Source of the DNA: Streptomyces guryensis
Lineage (GTDB): Bacteria; Actinomycetota; Actinomycetes; Streptomycetales; Streptomycetaceae
NCBI RefSeq assembly: GCF_021261325.1
Contig: NZ_JAJSBI010000037.1
Span: forward strand, 1-64,000
Direction: 5' to 3'
Length of the DNA: 64,000 nucleotides
The notes under the pieces were generated by a model. That model had not been told where the DNA came from. It saw only the letters and a list, made by a program, of their open reading frames with translations, and searched no databases. The position numbers and the translations under genes are program-made. This document shows, piece after piece, positions 44,308 through 53,658 of this stretch (the stretch's first letter is position 1; every line of letters begins with the position of its first letter).

Positions 44308-44604
44308 TCAGGAGTGCTGGTCCCGGGAGGCTGCGGCTGCGGCCGCCGCCTGTGCTTCCCGCTGCTTCTGCCGGTGATCCGAAGCGCCGTGCGTGTGCTG
44401 GTCCCGGGAGGCTGCGGCTGCGGCCGCCGCCTGTGCCTCTCGCTGCTGCTGCTCTGTCTGACCCACGGAATGCGATGAAGGCGTCGCCGCTTGCGACTGA
44501 GACTGAGCCACAAACAGCAGGCCGCCTGTAGCGAGAGTGCCGACGGTAAAGTTCCTCACGATTTTCTCTGCCTTGCTGGGCTTACGACGCGCTGCGTGAC
44601 GCAT
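44308..44604 (-). CDS. Small secreted or surface protein with Ala-rich repeats
   Basis: 98 residues from ATG 44604 (GGAG six bases upstream). The basic N-terminus (RHAARRKPSKAEKIVRNF) precedes a hydrophobic segment TVGTLATGGLLFVAQSQSQA that could be a signal peptide or anchor. The rest holds two copies of the unit REAQAAAAAAASRDQH separated by a His/Asp/Ser linker. The two units are near-identical also at the DNA level, about 84 bp apart (44312 and 44396). Function unknown. It is divergent from the ECF sigma gene at 44796 and may be its target. Confidence 0.65.
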   Translation of the reverse strand: MRHAARRKPSKAEKIVRNFTVGTLATGGLLFVAQSQSQAATPSSHSVGQTEQQQREAQAAAAAAASRDQHTHGASDHRQKQREAQAAAAAAASRDQHS

Positions 44605-44795
44605 GGAGAACTCCTCATACTGTGTCGGTCGAGCATGAACAGCCGATAGACGCGCCCCGGGCGGTCTTCCGCGACACCTGACTACGGTGACATGGATCAC
44701 ACCTGTCGGCTGTGCCCCTGGCAGCCCCGCCATACGTCTCCTCACGGAGGTCGCGACTTGCTGCATAGGTGTCAGCAAATAGCAAAGGAGCAATC

Positions 44796-45299
44796 TTGGA
44801 CGGCAAAGAAAAGGAGTTCGATGCGTTCTATATCGCAGCTTTCCCGCGGATCGTTCGACAGGTATACGCGATGACTGGCGATTTACCGGAGGCGCAGGAC
44901 GTCGTCCAGGAAGCATTTATCAGGGCCTGGAGTCGGCGCGAAATATTGCCGCTCGATTCATGTTTGGAAGCGTGGATCCGTACAACGGCTTGGCGCCTAG
45001 CGGTTTCACGCTTTCGTCGTATACGTCGCGGACTATATTTGGCGCAGCGTAGCAGCGAGTTGCGAAACCAGGAGGGACCTTCACCTGATCATATTCTACT
45101 TGTCGAAGCACTCAGAACCCTCCCCGCCAAGCACCGTAGAGTGGTTGTTCTTCACCACCTGTGCGACCTCAGTGTTGACCAGATAAGCGCTGAAACCGGT
45201 TGGCCTGCCGGTAGCATCAGAGCTTGGCTGGTCCGCGGACGCAATTCGCTCGCCAAGTGTCTATCGACCCTTCCGGGGAAGGAGGATGATCGTGTCTAG
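44796..45299 (+). CDS. ECF-type RNA polymerase sigma factor (module 1)
   Basis: 167 residues from TTG 44796, with AAAGGAG six bases upstream; the upstream ATG has no such site. Region 2 is FDAFYIAAFPRIVRQVYAMTGDLPEAQDVVQEAFIRAW and region 4 is LRTLPAKHRRVVVLHHLCDLSVDQISAETGWPAGSIRAWLVRGRNSL. Codon use is clearly richer in A/T than in neighbouring genes (for instance GAAATATTGCC stretches), which suggests recent transfer. It overlaps the following membrane protein gene. Confidence 0.9.
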   Translation: MDGKEKEFDAFYIAAFPRIVRQVYAMTGDLPEAQDVVQEAFIRAWSRREILPLDSCLEAWIRTTAWRLAVSRFRRIRRGLYLAQRSSELRNQEGPSPDHILLVEALRTLPAKHRRVVVLHHLCDLSVDQISAETGWPAGSIRAWLVRGRNSLAKCLSTLPGKEDDRV

Positions 45300-45885
45300 C
45301 GAGGAAGGCATCAGCAATTGGATCAATGAGCAGGCGGATCAACTCGCCGAAGTTCGAGTAACTCCAAGCATGCTTGGACATGAGGTGCGGCAGCAGGCTG
45401 TACGACGACGCAGGCGGAGGGCGGTTCTAGTAACTACGACAGCGATTGTCGCAGTATCGGCGACTTTGGTCCTCGGCAGGCCGCTTGCACCTCAATCGCG
45501 AGACACACAACCTCCCACTTCAGCCGATGTGCGTACAGCACAAGCAGCTCGCGCGCGACTACAGTTTTATTACTCGAAACTGCCGCATCTCCTTACATCA
45601 GCGAACCCATCAGTTTCAACGGTGGACCTGATGAGAACCTATTTGACCATCGAGGCCCAAGCGCATGCAGCCGCACAAAAAGGGACCGGGGGTTCCGAAT
45701 TTGGTGCAGTGTGCGGGAAGGTAGACAAGGAGACCACGTTCGGCGTAGGTGGAATGCGCCGAATTGGAAGGTCCACGTTGCGTTTTCATGTCACAACCAA
45801 CGCGGGACCGCAACCAGTTGATGTCGATGTTGACGCTCGCAGTCTAAAAATCACAAACTGGGTTTGTTCGCCTGTCGGTGGGTGA
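45292..45885 (+). CDS. Single-pass membrane protein, probable anti-sigma partner (module 1)
   Basis: 197 residues from GTG 45292; AAGGAGG is six bases upstream of this GTG and directly abuts the ATG at 45286. Cytoplasmic ~55 residues with a basic RRRRRR stretch precede one transmembrane segment (AVLVTTTAIVAVSATLVLG). The ~125-residue outside domain contains one Cys pair (VCGKV and WVCSPV). It overlaps the sigma gene by 8 bp. No zf-HC2 motif is seen, so its anti-sigma role is inferred from position. The A/T-rich codon use is shared with the sigma gene. Confidence 0.7.
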   Translation: MSSEEGISNWINEQADQLAEVRVTPSMLGHEVRQQAVRRRRRRAVLVTTTAIVAVSATLVLGRPLAPQSRDTQPPTSADVRTAQAARARLQFYYSKLPHLLTSANPSVSTVDLMRTYLTIEAQAHAAAQKGTGGSEFGAVCGKVDKETTFGVGGMRRIGRSTLRFHVTTNAGPQPVDVDVDARSLKITNWVCSPVGG

Positions 45886-45934
45886 TGGCGTCCTGTCGAA
45901 TGCACCACGCGGGACGCCATCCACCCCGGAGAAG

Positions 45935-46380
45935 ACGTGGGGCTACGGCGCCTTACGCGTCCGCGACGGTCAAGCGGTCACGATGACCGCCACCTCCCGC
46001 AACAGCGCCTTCTACCGGCAGTTCCTCCAATTGGTCGTGGAAGCCAACCGCCGGGGACATCTACGTGGTCATGGACAACCTGTCCTCGCACAACAGCCTG
46101 TCCACGCGCACCTGGCTCGAGGACCACCCAAGCATCAAGCACGTCTTCATCCCGGTCGGCGCCTGCTGGCTCAACCTCCAAGAAGGCTGGTGGCGCATCT
46201 TCCGCACCGCCCTGGCCGGTCGCTCCTTCGGCGACCGCGACGACGTCATCCACGCAACCGGCGTCGCCACCGATCAGCAGCCGCGGCCTGCCCTGCGCGG
46301 TCAGCAACCTCGCCGCCCACGACCTGCTCGCCGCATTCGTCGACGACAAGGCCATGTGGACGAAACCCCAGCCAGCGCGG
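45935..46380 (+). pseudogene. IS630-family transposase remnant (C-terminal half)
   Basis: GYGALRVRDGQAVTMTATSRNSAFYRQFLQLVVEANRR continues after a one-base frameshift as VMDNLSSHNS...WLNLQEGWWRIFRTALAGRSFGDRDDVIHA, the DDE region of IS630-type transposases. The tail degenerates by about 46380. The N-terminal half is missing; an unrelated IS630 N-terminus lies at 53388. Confidence 0.85.
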
Positions 46381-46432
46381 CGGTCACCGTAGTCACGACA
46401 GAGTGCCCATCCTCGCGACACCATGCACACCA

Positions 46433-46461
46433 GGCCCCACTGGACAAGGTCCAGTGGGGCC
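46433..46461. terminator. Perfect 13-bp hairpin
   Basis: GGCCCCACTGGAC / GTCCAGTGGGGCC with a 3-nt loop. It lies after the IS630 remnant. It could serve as a bidirectional terminator between it and the leftward ECF module, whose gene ends at 46834. No gene is seen in 46462-46833. Confidence 0.65.
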
Positions 46462-46833
46462 CGCAAGTTGGTGCCCAGCCGCATCGGCAGTGTCGCCGTC
46501 ATCGTCAAAACGAACGTCGGGCACCGCTCGGACAGGAAGAACTGCAGCCGCTGCACTCCTGGCATCCCGCGCCGGTCACCGGCTGCGCCCGGCCGGGCAG
46601 ATGATCGTCTCGTTCCGCTCCCGCGGCGCCGGCAGGTCAGATACTCACGTCGCTGTGCCAGGCTGAAGGACAGGTCGTCGAACCGGGCCGCGTACTCCTC
46701 CAACAGCCCCGGCGCGGGCGGATACGGACGGCGAGCAGTCATCTCCAGCCCCCAGCAGGGCAATTGACTCCTGCCACCGGCCCACGACCAACCCAACCTG
46801 CCGTCAACCCACACCACTGCCAGATGTAACGAA

Positions 46834-47661
46834 CTACCGGTAAGAAGTGTGGATGGAACAGTAACCGGGGTTGAACAGCACCACAGTGCCGGCCCGGGCA
46901 TCGAGGTAGTACCAGACGCCGGTGTCGCTGCGGCTGCTGCGCTGATCGTCGACTCGCCAGCGGTCCAGGCCGGTCTCCCGCAGGCTGCTCTGCGCCGCGG
47001 CGTGCACGGAGGCGTAGGACGCGCAGGGGGCATACGGTTTGCCGCGGGACGCCGCGCCTAGGCGGGCGTCGATTCGGTGCTGCAACTGGCTGACCTGGAG
47101 GAGGGTTGCCCCCGCGTAGATCGGGCCGTCCGGAGGTCGTACCAGGCCCAGGACCCCGCAGGCCTGTGCGTCGGTCAGGTCGGCGGGGCGCGGGTAGACG
47201 GTGATCAAGCCGCTGCTGGCCTCTGCGACGCAGGCCACCAGATGCGCAGGGGCGCTCCGGGGCGACATGCCGCCCGTGGATTGCTGCCCGACGGACTTGG
47301 GCCATTGGGCACGGCAGGCTTCTTCCGGCGTGGCCGCGTCGCCGAGGTCGGTGACGAACCCGGGTGAATGGAAGAACGAGAAGTCGGTGGCGCACAGGAT
47401 CGAGGTGACCGGCGCGGGGGGAGCGGGTTTACGGGCGACGACGGCAAGCGCGGCCGTGCCGCCGACGACTGCGAGAGTCGAGGCCAGGATGGCGACCCGC
47501 CAGGTCGGCCGCCTGCGTTTGCCCCCCGGCCGGTCGAGCGCGTGCTGGGCACTGTCGAGGATGTGCTCCAGGCCGGTTTGCTTCCTTCCCGCATCGGAAA
47601 TGACGCTGCGGGCGGGGTCGGCGTCCTGCATCAGGGTCCGCACCTGCTCAGTCATGCGCAT
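46834..47661 (-). CDS. Membrane protein co-encoded with ECF sigma factor (module 2)
   Basis: 275 residues from 47661, overlapping the sigma gene by 10 bp. Cytoplasmic ~50 residues, one transmembrane segment (VAILASTLAVVGGTAALAVVA), then a ~195-residue outside domain with about eight cysteines (SILCATDFSFF, CRAQWP, VACVAEA, QACGVLG, APCASYA, GYCSIHTS). Possible disulfides suggest a redox- or envelope-exposed sensor. No known family is recognised; the anti-sigma role is inferred from coupling to the sigma gene. Confidence 0.75.
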   Translation of the reverse strand: MRMTEQVRTLMQDADPARSVISDAGRKQTGLEHILDSAQHALDRPGGKRRRPTWRVAILASTLAVVGGTAALAVVARKPAPPAPVTSILCATDFSFFHSPGFVTDLGDAATPEEACRAQWPKSVGQQSTGGMSPRSAPAHLVACVAEASSGLITVYPRPADLTDAQACGVLGLVRPPDGPIYAGATLLQVSQLQHRIDARLGAASRGKPYAPCASYASVHAAAQSSLRETGLDRWRVDDQRSSRSDTGVWYYLDARAGTVVLFNPGYCSIHTSYR

Positions 47662-48200
47662 CGGGCATCTCCCTTCACTACGGCGTTGGCCAGATCAGAC
47701 GTGTGTTCCGCGTCCTGCTGAGACAGGGCCTGGTGAAGTCGCCTGCGTGCGCGGTGCAAACGCACCGCGCACGCCGCGGCCGTACAGCCGAGCACCTTCG
47801 CGGCGTCGCGCACGGACAGCCCCTCCCATCCGATCAACGCGAGAAGTTCCCGGTCCGCCTCGCTCAGTCCCTGCCAGGCCCGGTGCACCCGGTGACGGGC
47901 AGTCACCTGCTCGGCGACATCCCGGGACACAAGAACCGCATCCGCCATTGGGCCGGGCAGCTCCTCGCTCCTGTTCTGCTCGCGCAGATGGTTCGCCACG
48001 ACCTTCCGGGCCACCCCGTACAGCCACGGAAGCGGCTGCTGCGCCGGCACCTCTCCCATCCGCCGCCAGGCCACCATGAACACCTCGGCCGTGACATCGG
48101 CTGCCGCGTCGGCGCCTGTTCGCCGCCAGGCGTAGCGCAGCACCCGGTCATAATGCTCGGCATACATCACCCGGAACTGATCCGGATCCGGTGTAGCCAC
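47652..48200 (-). CDS. ECF-type RNA polymerase sigma factor (module 2)
   Basis: 182 residues from GTG 48200 (AAGGAG five bases upstream; the longer frame to 48227 has no site). Region 2 FRVMYAEHYDRVLRYAWRRTGADAAADVTAEVFMVAWRR and PWLYGVARKVVANHLREQNR; region 4 GLSEADRELLALIGWEGLSVRDAAKVLGCTAAACAVRLHRARRRL. The operon partner downstream is the Cys-rich membrane protein. Confidence 0.9.
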   Translation of the reverse strand: MATPDPDQFRVMYAEHYDRVLRYAWRRTGADAAADVTAEVFMVAWRRMGEVPAQQPLPWLYGVARKVVANHLREQNRSEELPGPMADAVLVSRDVAEQVTARHRVHRAWQGLSEADRELLALIGWEGLSVRDAAKVLGCTAAACAVRLHRARRRLHQALSQQDAEHTSDLANAVVKGDARCA

Positions 48201-48255
48201 AAGCTCTCCTTCCCTGGGCCCCCACACCCTCTCTATGTCGGCGAGGGGCGGATCC

Positions 48256-48750
48256 TTACAGGCGTGAGCGAGTCGATGCGACGGCCGCCACCAGAAATCC
48301 CTTCCTCTCGGCGAACGCCAGGAACTCAGCCCTCTGCTGATCGGTGAACGCCTCCTTGGGCAGGATGAGGGCCTGATGTGTGGACAGCTTCAGCAACCAG
48401 GCGTCGCGATGGTCGACAACACGTTGGACAGCTGCCCACCGCCAGTTGCTGCTCCGGTCGGGAAGTGACAACCGGAGGCTGTCCTCCGTCAGTTCGGCGG
48501 TCATGCGGCTTCGCCGGATGTACCGCACTCCCAGCCTTGCTCTCCATTCGAGAGTCAGCCCGAGGATCACGGGTGTCGAGATCATCAAGGCGATCGAGAC
48601 GACGCCGTGCAGCCCACCCGTCACGGAGACGATGAGCACGTCTCCGACAACCGACACACAGGTGAGTTTCAAGAACAAGGGCCGCACCAGGTAGCGCGAG
48701 ATCCGCAGCGTACGCCGCGGATCCGGCTCAATGACGAGTGTGATGTCCAA
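48256..48750 (-). CDS. YcxB-like membrane protein
   Basis: 164 residues. Two hydrophobic segments occur (VSVVGDVLIVSVTGGLHGVV, ALMISTPVILGLTLEW). The C-terminal YcxB-type domain has LTEDSLRLSLPDRSSNWRWAAVQRVVDHRDAWLLKLSTHQALILPKEAFTDQQRAEFLAF. The family is widespread and of unknown function. It sits 55 bp upstream of the ECF gene start, on the same strand. Confidence 0.8.
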   Translation of the reverse strand: MDITLVIEPDPRRTLRISRYLVRPLFLKLTCVSVVGDVLIVSVTGGLHGVVSIALMISTPVILGLTLEWRARLGVRYIRRSRMTAELTEDSLRLSLPDRSSNWRWAAVQRVVDHRDAWLLKLSTHQALILPKEAFTDQQRAEFLAFAERKGFLVAAVASTRSRL

Positions 48751-49113
48751 GCGGTCCTCCCGCGGAAGCCCGAGAATGTCCGAAGAGCTGACGAACCGGC
48801 CCCAGTGTTCGGCGGCCTCAGTCAGGCCGGGCTCCGTCCGCGTCCGCCTGGAGCAGGGCCCACGGAGCGGCTGCCGGGCTTCCCCTGACGAGGGAGCAAT
48901 CCGGGCTCGTCCCAGTGGCCGGCTGACTCTTAGGAGATTCGGTTTTCAGCGTGCTCAATCGATCCCCACCAGGGTCGGCAGGGCGGAGGCCGACGAACGG
49001 TGCAGCGACTCTCGCTGACACCGCTCCGACTCTGTCACGGCAGGGATCGGCTGCCTTTGTCGCTTACTGACAGATGTTTGAACGTGTGCGCCTGGCCGCT
49101 CAAGATGCGGTGA
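48751..49113. other. No gene seen
   Basis: 363 bp between the YcxB-like and AraC-type genes. Open frames have no start sites or recognisable content. Confidence 0.5.
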
Positions 49114-50157
49114 TCACGCGTGGTCGGCGCACTGGCAGGTGTGGCCGGCAGCCGCCCCTCCCCAGGCCGGGTTGACACCATCGGGCTGGCCGGCGACGTG
49201 GTGCAGTGCACGCCAGGCACCAGGTGTGATGCCGTAAGCCGCCTTGAACGCCCTGGACAGGTGGGCGCCATCGGCGAAGCACCACCGTCGGGCGATCGCG
49301 CCGATGGGCTGACCGGCCAGGCTGGGCGTGGTCAGATCGCGGCGGCAGCGCTCCAGGCGGCGTTGCCGCATCCAGCCCGCCACGGTGAGCCCGTGCTGCT
49401 CGAACAGCCGGTGCAGGGTCCGGGCACCGATGTGGTGGGCGGCGGCGATCGTGGCCGGGGACAGGTCGGCATCGCCGAGCCGCTGGTCGACGAATGACTG
49501 GATCCGGACCATCAGCAGGCGCCGCTCGGCGTCGCGGGTCGGCTCCCCCGGAGCGTCCGAGACGTGGGCCACGAGCAGACCGACCAGGTCCGTGAGGACC
49601 CCGGACAGTTGTACCGCCTCCGCAGGGGAATAGTGCTCCGTGTCATCTGCCATCCGGGTGACCGTCGCCCTGAGCAGCGAGGGGATGCCGACTTCTCCGG
49701 AGATCCGTACCGCGGTCACACGTGCGGCCCTGTCCGGTGGGACGGGAACGAGGCTTCGCGGCAAGTCCACCATCAGCAACCGAGCGGGACCGGCCTCGAC
49801 GCCGCGCCAGCCTCCCAGCGGCCGAGAGGTGTCATACAAGGCCATGTCCCCAGAACCCAGGGTGGCTTCGCGTCCGCCCTGGCACACTCCGGTGTGTCCG
49901 CGCAGGCCGAGGAGCAGACGATAGCCCTCCGGATCGGACTGCCGAATCAGACGGGGACCTCGTCGCACCTCCATGGAGATCGGGCCCAGAGCGGTGAAAT
50001 CCGTGACGGCGATGGCGCCGAAGGAGGTCATCCGCACTCTCGCGGCGAAGTCGGCGATGTCGCTGCGCACGTCGATGGGCTCGGGCACGTGACGGGTGGC
50101 CTCCTGAAAGTAGGCGAAACGTTCCTCGGGCGGAAGATGCTCGGTGGTCAGCAACAC
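49114..50157 (-). CDS. AraC-family transcriptional regulator (AraC_binding_2 type)
   Basis: 347 residues from GTG 50157, eight bases after AGGAG; the longer frame to 50226 lacks a site. The N-terminal ligand domain (FAYFQEATRHVPEPIDV, GYRLLLGLRGHTGVCQGGREATLGSGDMALYDTSRP) is followed by an AraC C-terminal domain (LSPATIAAAHHIGARTLHRLFEQHGL and IGAIARRWCFADGAHLSRAFKAAYGITPGAWR). A LacI-type operator lies ~190 bp upstream. No adjacent intact target gene; the right side is transposon debris. Confidence 0.9.
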   Translation of the reverse strand: MLLTTEHLPPEERFAYFQEATRHVPEPIDVRSDIADFAARVRMTSFGAIAVTDFTALGPISMEVRRGPRLIRQSDPEGYRLLLGLRGHTGVCQGGREATLGSGDMALYDTSRPLGGWRGVEAGPARLLMVDLPRSLVPVPPDRAARVTAVRISGEVGIPSLLRATVTRMADDTEHYSPAEAVQLSGVLTDLVGLLVAHVSDAPGEPTRDAERRLLMVRIQSFVDQRLGDADLSPATIAAAHHIGARTLHRLFEQHGLTVAGWMRQRRLERCRRDLTTPSLAGQPIGAIARRWCFADGAHLSRAFKAAYGITPGAWRALHHVAGQPDGVNPAWGGAAAGHTCQCADHA

Positions 50158-50346
50158 GTGCAGTACTCCTGGAGAGACAACGCCGGGCGAACACCGTGGC
50201 CTTCGCCGCACCGTTGACAGCGTCACGGGCTCACGGCACTTCAGGTAGTCGCATCCACAAGAGGAAACCGGGAGAAGCAGCGGCGATCCACGGACGCCGC
50301 CTCAGTCACCCCGATCTCTTCGGTGGAGGCGTCACCTCATTATTGC

Positions 50347-50360
50347 TGAGAGCGCTCCCA
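50347..50360. promoter_or_regulatory. LacI-family operator of unclear target
   Basis: TGAGAGCGCTCCCA lies 190-203 bp upstream of the AraC-type gene, within DNA that otherwise shows no gene (50158-50455). Its original target may have been removed by the resolvase/IS3 insertion to the right. Confidence 0.65.
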
Positions 50361-50454
50361 AAGAGACGAACAGGCACAGCGACAGACGTTCCGTCGAGCA
50401 TCGGGCTGGGGCACCGGACGCCCGACCTCCCCGCCGTCGCTTCTTCGCGCTCCG

Positions 50455-50605
50455 TGCTGCACCCGTTGACCCTGGGCGCGGACCTGCGCGAGCGCGGGAT
50501 CGGACTGCACGTCATCGAGCAGGGCATCGACACGTCCACCATGGAGGGGACGGCGATGTTCGGGATGCTCTCTGTACTCGCCGAGCTCCTGATGCTGACG
50601 GAAAT
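50455..50605 (+). pseudogene. Serine recombinase (resolvase/invertase) fragment
   Basis: The frame LGADLRERGIGLHVIEQGIDTSTMEGTAMFGMLSVLAEL is the conserved C-terminal part of a resolvase catalytic domain. Neither the N-terminal Ser motif nor the DNA-binding part remains. Confidence 0.85.
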
Positions 50606-50639
50606 CCCCCGTCGAGCGCGACCACCTGATCCGCCGCCT

Positions 50640-51349
50640 CGACCATCTTCCGCACCTACGGTGTCCCGCGCATCCACGCCGAACTGCGGCGTCTGGGGCG
50701 GCGGGTGAACCGCAAGCGCATCGCCCGAGTGATGCGCGAGCGCGACATCCGAGGCGTCACCCGGCGCAAGCGCCACTCGTTGACCCGGCCCGACAAGAAG
50801 GCGAAGCCGGCTCCTGATCTGATCGGCCGCGACTTCCACGCCGAGCGGCCCGGGATCAAGCTGGTCGGCGACATCACCTGCCTGCCCACCGCCGAGGGCT
50901 GGCTCTACCTCGCCTGCTGGCTGGACCTGGCCACCCGCGAGGTCGTCGGTTATGCCATGGCCGATCATCACCGCGCCGAACTGGTCGTGGACGCCCTCGA
51001 CATGGCCGACGGCCGAGGGAACCTGGAGCCCGGCTGTGTGATCCACAGTGACCGCGGCAGCGAATACACTTCGACCCAATTCCGCGACCGAATAAGGCAG
51101 TTGGGACTGCGGAGCAGCTGCGGACGCACCGGATCCTGCTTCGACAACGCCGCCGCGGAGAGTTTCTGGGCCCTGCTCAAGGAAGAGATCGGCAACCGCA
51201 TCTGACCCGACCGGGCCAGAGCCCGCGCCGAGGTCTTCACCTTCATCGAGACCTTCTGCAACCGCCGCCGCCTGCGCAAGCACAAGACCTTCGGCTACCT
51301 CACCCCGGCCGAGACCAGGCAGCGGCATCAACACGCCCTCGCGGGATAA
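50640..51349 (+). pseudogene. IS3-family transposase (OrfB) with in-frame stop
   Basis: IFRTYGVPRIHAELRRLGRRVNRKRIARVMRE leads into an rve integrase core. The three acidic catalytic positions are visible (GDITCLPTAEGWLYLA, HSDRGSEYTS, and ESFWALLKEEIG). A TGA at 51203-51205 replaces a probable Trp codon (NRI*PDRARARAEVF), after which FIETFCNRRRLRKHKTFGYLTPAE continues in frame. One nonsense change inactivates an otherwise intact element part; the OrfA half is missing. Confidence 0.9.
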
Positions 51350-51384
51350 CCAACGAGTGTCCAAGATCACGGGGAATCTTCACT

Positions 51385-52442
51385 CCTTCCGCTTCCCCAA
51401 GGGAGCCGACGCCCGCCAGCGGTGGGCACTGACCGTGGGACGGGACGGATTTACGCTGCTTCAGGCCCTCTACGCGCCTGACACACCAGCCTGGCTGTGT
51501 CACGTCGAGGAGGTGCAGGTCCTGCGGACCGCGTGGGTGCAGCAGTACCACCGCGACGAGAAGGGGGGTGCGCTGGCGGGAGGCAAGGACCTCCCGCCGG
51601 GCAGGCTGAGGCTGTCCAGCCCCTACGACATCGATACCCGCTACAGCGTCAAGCGCGGCGCGGGCTGGGACGGCTACAAGGTTCACTTCACCGAGACGTG
51701 CGAGCCAAACGCCCTGCATCTGATCACGAACGTGGTCACCACCGACGCCACCGTTCCCGACGTGGAGATCACGGCGCCCGTCCACGACGCGCTGGCCGCA
51801 CGCCGCCTGCTGCCCGCTGTACATCTGGTCGACTCCGGCTATACCTCCGCCGCGCTGCTGGTGGCCGCCGCCGGGCAGAACATCGAGCTGATGGGGCCGG
51901 TCCGCGGCGATACCGCGGCCCAGGGCCGGGCCGGGGGCGGCCTGGGGCAGGACGCCTGCACCGTCGACTGGCCGGCCCTCACCGCCACCTGTCCCCGCGG
52001 GCAGCGCAGTATCAGCTGGTCCGCTCAGCGCAAGCCCACCGGCACCGAGATCATCCGGGTCCACTTCGCCAAGACCGACTGCGACGCCTGCCCGGTGCGC
52101 GCGGCGTGCACCAGTGCCAAGAGCAAGTGGGGCCGCAGCCTGCCCTTGCTCACCCAGCCCCAGCAGCAAGCTCTCGACCAACGCAGACGCGAGCAGAAGA
52201 CCGACGAGTGGCAGGCCGCCTACGGCACCCGCGCCGGAGTCGAGGGCACCATCTCCCAGGCCGTCCGGGTGACACGGACACGCACCACCCCCTACCGCGG
52301 GCTGCGCAAGACCCACCTCGGTCACGCCCTGATCGCCGCCGGACTCAACCTCTACCGCCTCGACGCCTGGTGGACCGGCACCCCCATCCGCACCACCCAC
52401 ATCAGCCGATTCGCCCACCTCGGCCTCGAACTGATCGCCTGA
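51385..52442 (+). pseudogene. 5'-truncated IS1182-family transposase
   Basis: About 350 residues are open without frameshift: HRDEKGGALAGGKDLPPGRLRLSSPYDID, DGYKVHFTETCE, HLVDSGYTSAALLVAA, and CDACPVRAACTSAKSKWGR, ending GLNLYRLDAWWTGTP. These are the central and C-terminal parts of a DDE_Tnp_1_6 transposase, normally 450-550 residues. The N-terminal helix region is cut near 51385 by the IS3 end. Confidence 0.85.
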
Positions 52443-52733
52443 GCAACCGGATCCGCCAACAAAGTCCTGATCGTGCGTGCTGGAAGCCTAGAGAACTCCC
52501 ATCATCGCAGGTCACAAGGCACTTCCTCGTTTCCCGGAGAAGTATCCACAGGCGGCAAGCCGGTGAATCCGGGCTCAGTCACGTCGCGCACCTTCAAGCA
52601 CTTGGCACTGACGTACAAGAGATTAACCCACCACCACATTACGGTTGGAATCGGCTGGCCACCGGGTTAGACGTGTATGCGGAGAGTGTCAGGCGCCACG
52701 CCTCGCACCATCCCCTACTGACAGGAGAACGAA
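52443..52733. other. No gene seen; lower-GC DNA
   Basis: 291 bp between the IS1182 fragment and the secreted-protein gene. Composition is visibly more A/T-rich than usual and matches the following gene, so this stretch and the gene probably arrived together. Confidence 0.45.
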
Positions 52734-53231
52734 ATGCGCTCATGGAACGTTTGGCTGACCGCACTGGGAACGGCGGCGCTACTGTCGACTACGGGGGTCG
52801 CTTCAGCGGCGGAGCATTCAACCGCGACGGGGAATTCGGTTGCAGCCGCCAAGGTGAAAGGCCCGGGCGAAATCAACACAGTCAGTACGATGGCGAACAG
52901 TGTCCAACCGAAGACACCGCCCCCCAACAAGACGTGCGGCTTTTTCAAGATCACCGGTCGTGGCGTGTGGAATTTTACCTCGAGGGGCGGCCAGAAGATT
53001 TGGATCGACGTCATCAACTCCAGCTTGGCGCCGGTGAACATCTCCGCGCAGCAGGTTTCTGGTGAAGTCGGAACCAACCTTTACAACGGTGTGTTGGGAA
53101 TCAACGAGTCAACTACGTTTACAGCCACACTGTTTGGACAAGAACCAGTAACTTACAGTGACTTGAGGTTCGCCGTCGATGGCCCAAGCATCGGAACCAT
53201 CGGCGTAAAAGTGCGGTCCTACATCTGCTGA
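52734..53231 (+). CDS. Secreted protein, beta-rich, unknown family
   Basis: 165 residues from ATG 52734 (AGGAGA five bases upstream). Signal peptide MRSWNVWLTALGTAALLSTTGVASAAE. The mature part has a disordered ~40-residue linker, then a ~95-residue beta-sandwich-like domain with two cysteines (KTCGFFKI near its start, SYIC at the end). It contains motifs seen in CBM-like or fibronectin-like folds (GGQKIWIDVINSSLAPVNI). Lower GC than neighbours suggests transfer. A clean terminator follows. Confidence 0.8.
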   Translation: MRSWNVWLTALGTAALLSTTGVASAAEHSTATGNSVAAAKVKGPGEINTVSTMANSVQPKTPPPNKTCGFFKITGRGVWNFTSRGGQKIWIDVINSSLAPVNISAQQVSGEVGTNLYNGVLGINESTTFTATLFGQEPVTYSDLRFAVDGPSIGTIGVKVRSYIC

Positions 53232-53253
53232 GTGAGTGCGTTGTGACAAAGGG

Positions 53254-53282
53254 AGCCCCTGTTCGATGAGCAGGGGCTTCTT
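53254..53282 (+). terminator. Terminator of the secreted-protein gene
   Basis: AGCCCCTG (53254-53261) and CAGGGGCT (53271-53278) flank a 9-nt loop and are followed by TCTTCG. The hairpin starts 22 bp after the stop codon. Confidence 0.75.
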
Positions 53283-53387
53283 CGTGTGCGGGGAATGATC
53301 GCGGAGGGGTAGGGGCAGGCAGCGGACGGCTTCCGAGGTTTTCGTTTCGGGGTGACGTGGTCGTCGTGGGTGGTGTATGCCGGTCTC

Positions 53388-53657
53388 ATGCGGTATCTCG
53401 ATGGGGGCGGCCTGACCGGGTGCGGCGGGCCCAGTGGGAGCGCGTGCGGTTCCAGGCCGCCGAGATGTTCGCGGCGGGGCTCAAGCCGCCGTAGGTCGCG
53501 AGGGCGTTACGGGTGTCGCGGAAGTCGGCCTATGCTTGGCGCGCCAGCTGGCGGGAGGGCGGGGTGGACGCGTTGCGGTCCAAGGGGCCCTCGGGGGTGG
53601 CGTCGAGGATGCGACCGTCCTGGCGGGCCTGGCTTGCGGGGGCGTTGGGGGAGGGGC
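53388..53657 (+). pseudogene. IS630-family N-terminal fragment
   Basis: MRYLDGGGL...RFQAAEMFAAGLKPP, then after an internal stop VARALRVSRKSAYAWRASWREGGVDALRSKGPSG. These are the helix-turn-helix domains that open IS630-type transposases. It stops exactly where the lectin-CHAP frame begins (~53657). Confidence 0.85.
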
Positions 53658-53658
53658 C

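Noticed and set aside
44312..44440. CRISPR-like direct repeat
   Set aside because: Only two units ~84 bp apart, and they encode the in-frame Ala-rich repeats of a small protein. There is no spacer array or cas gene.
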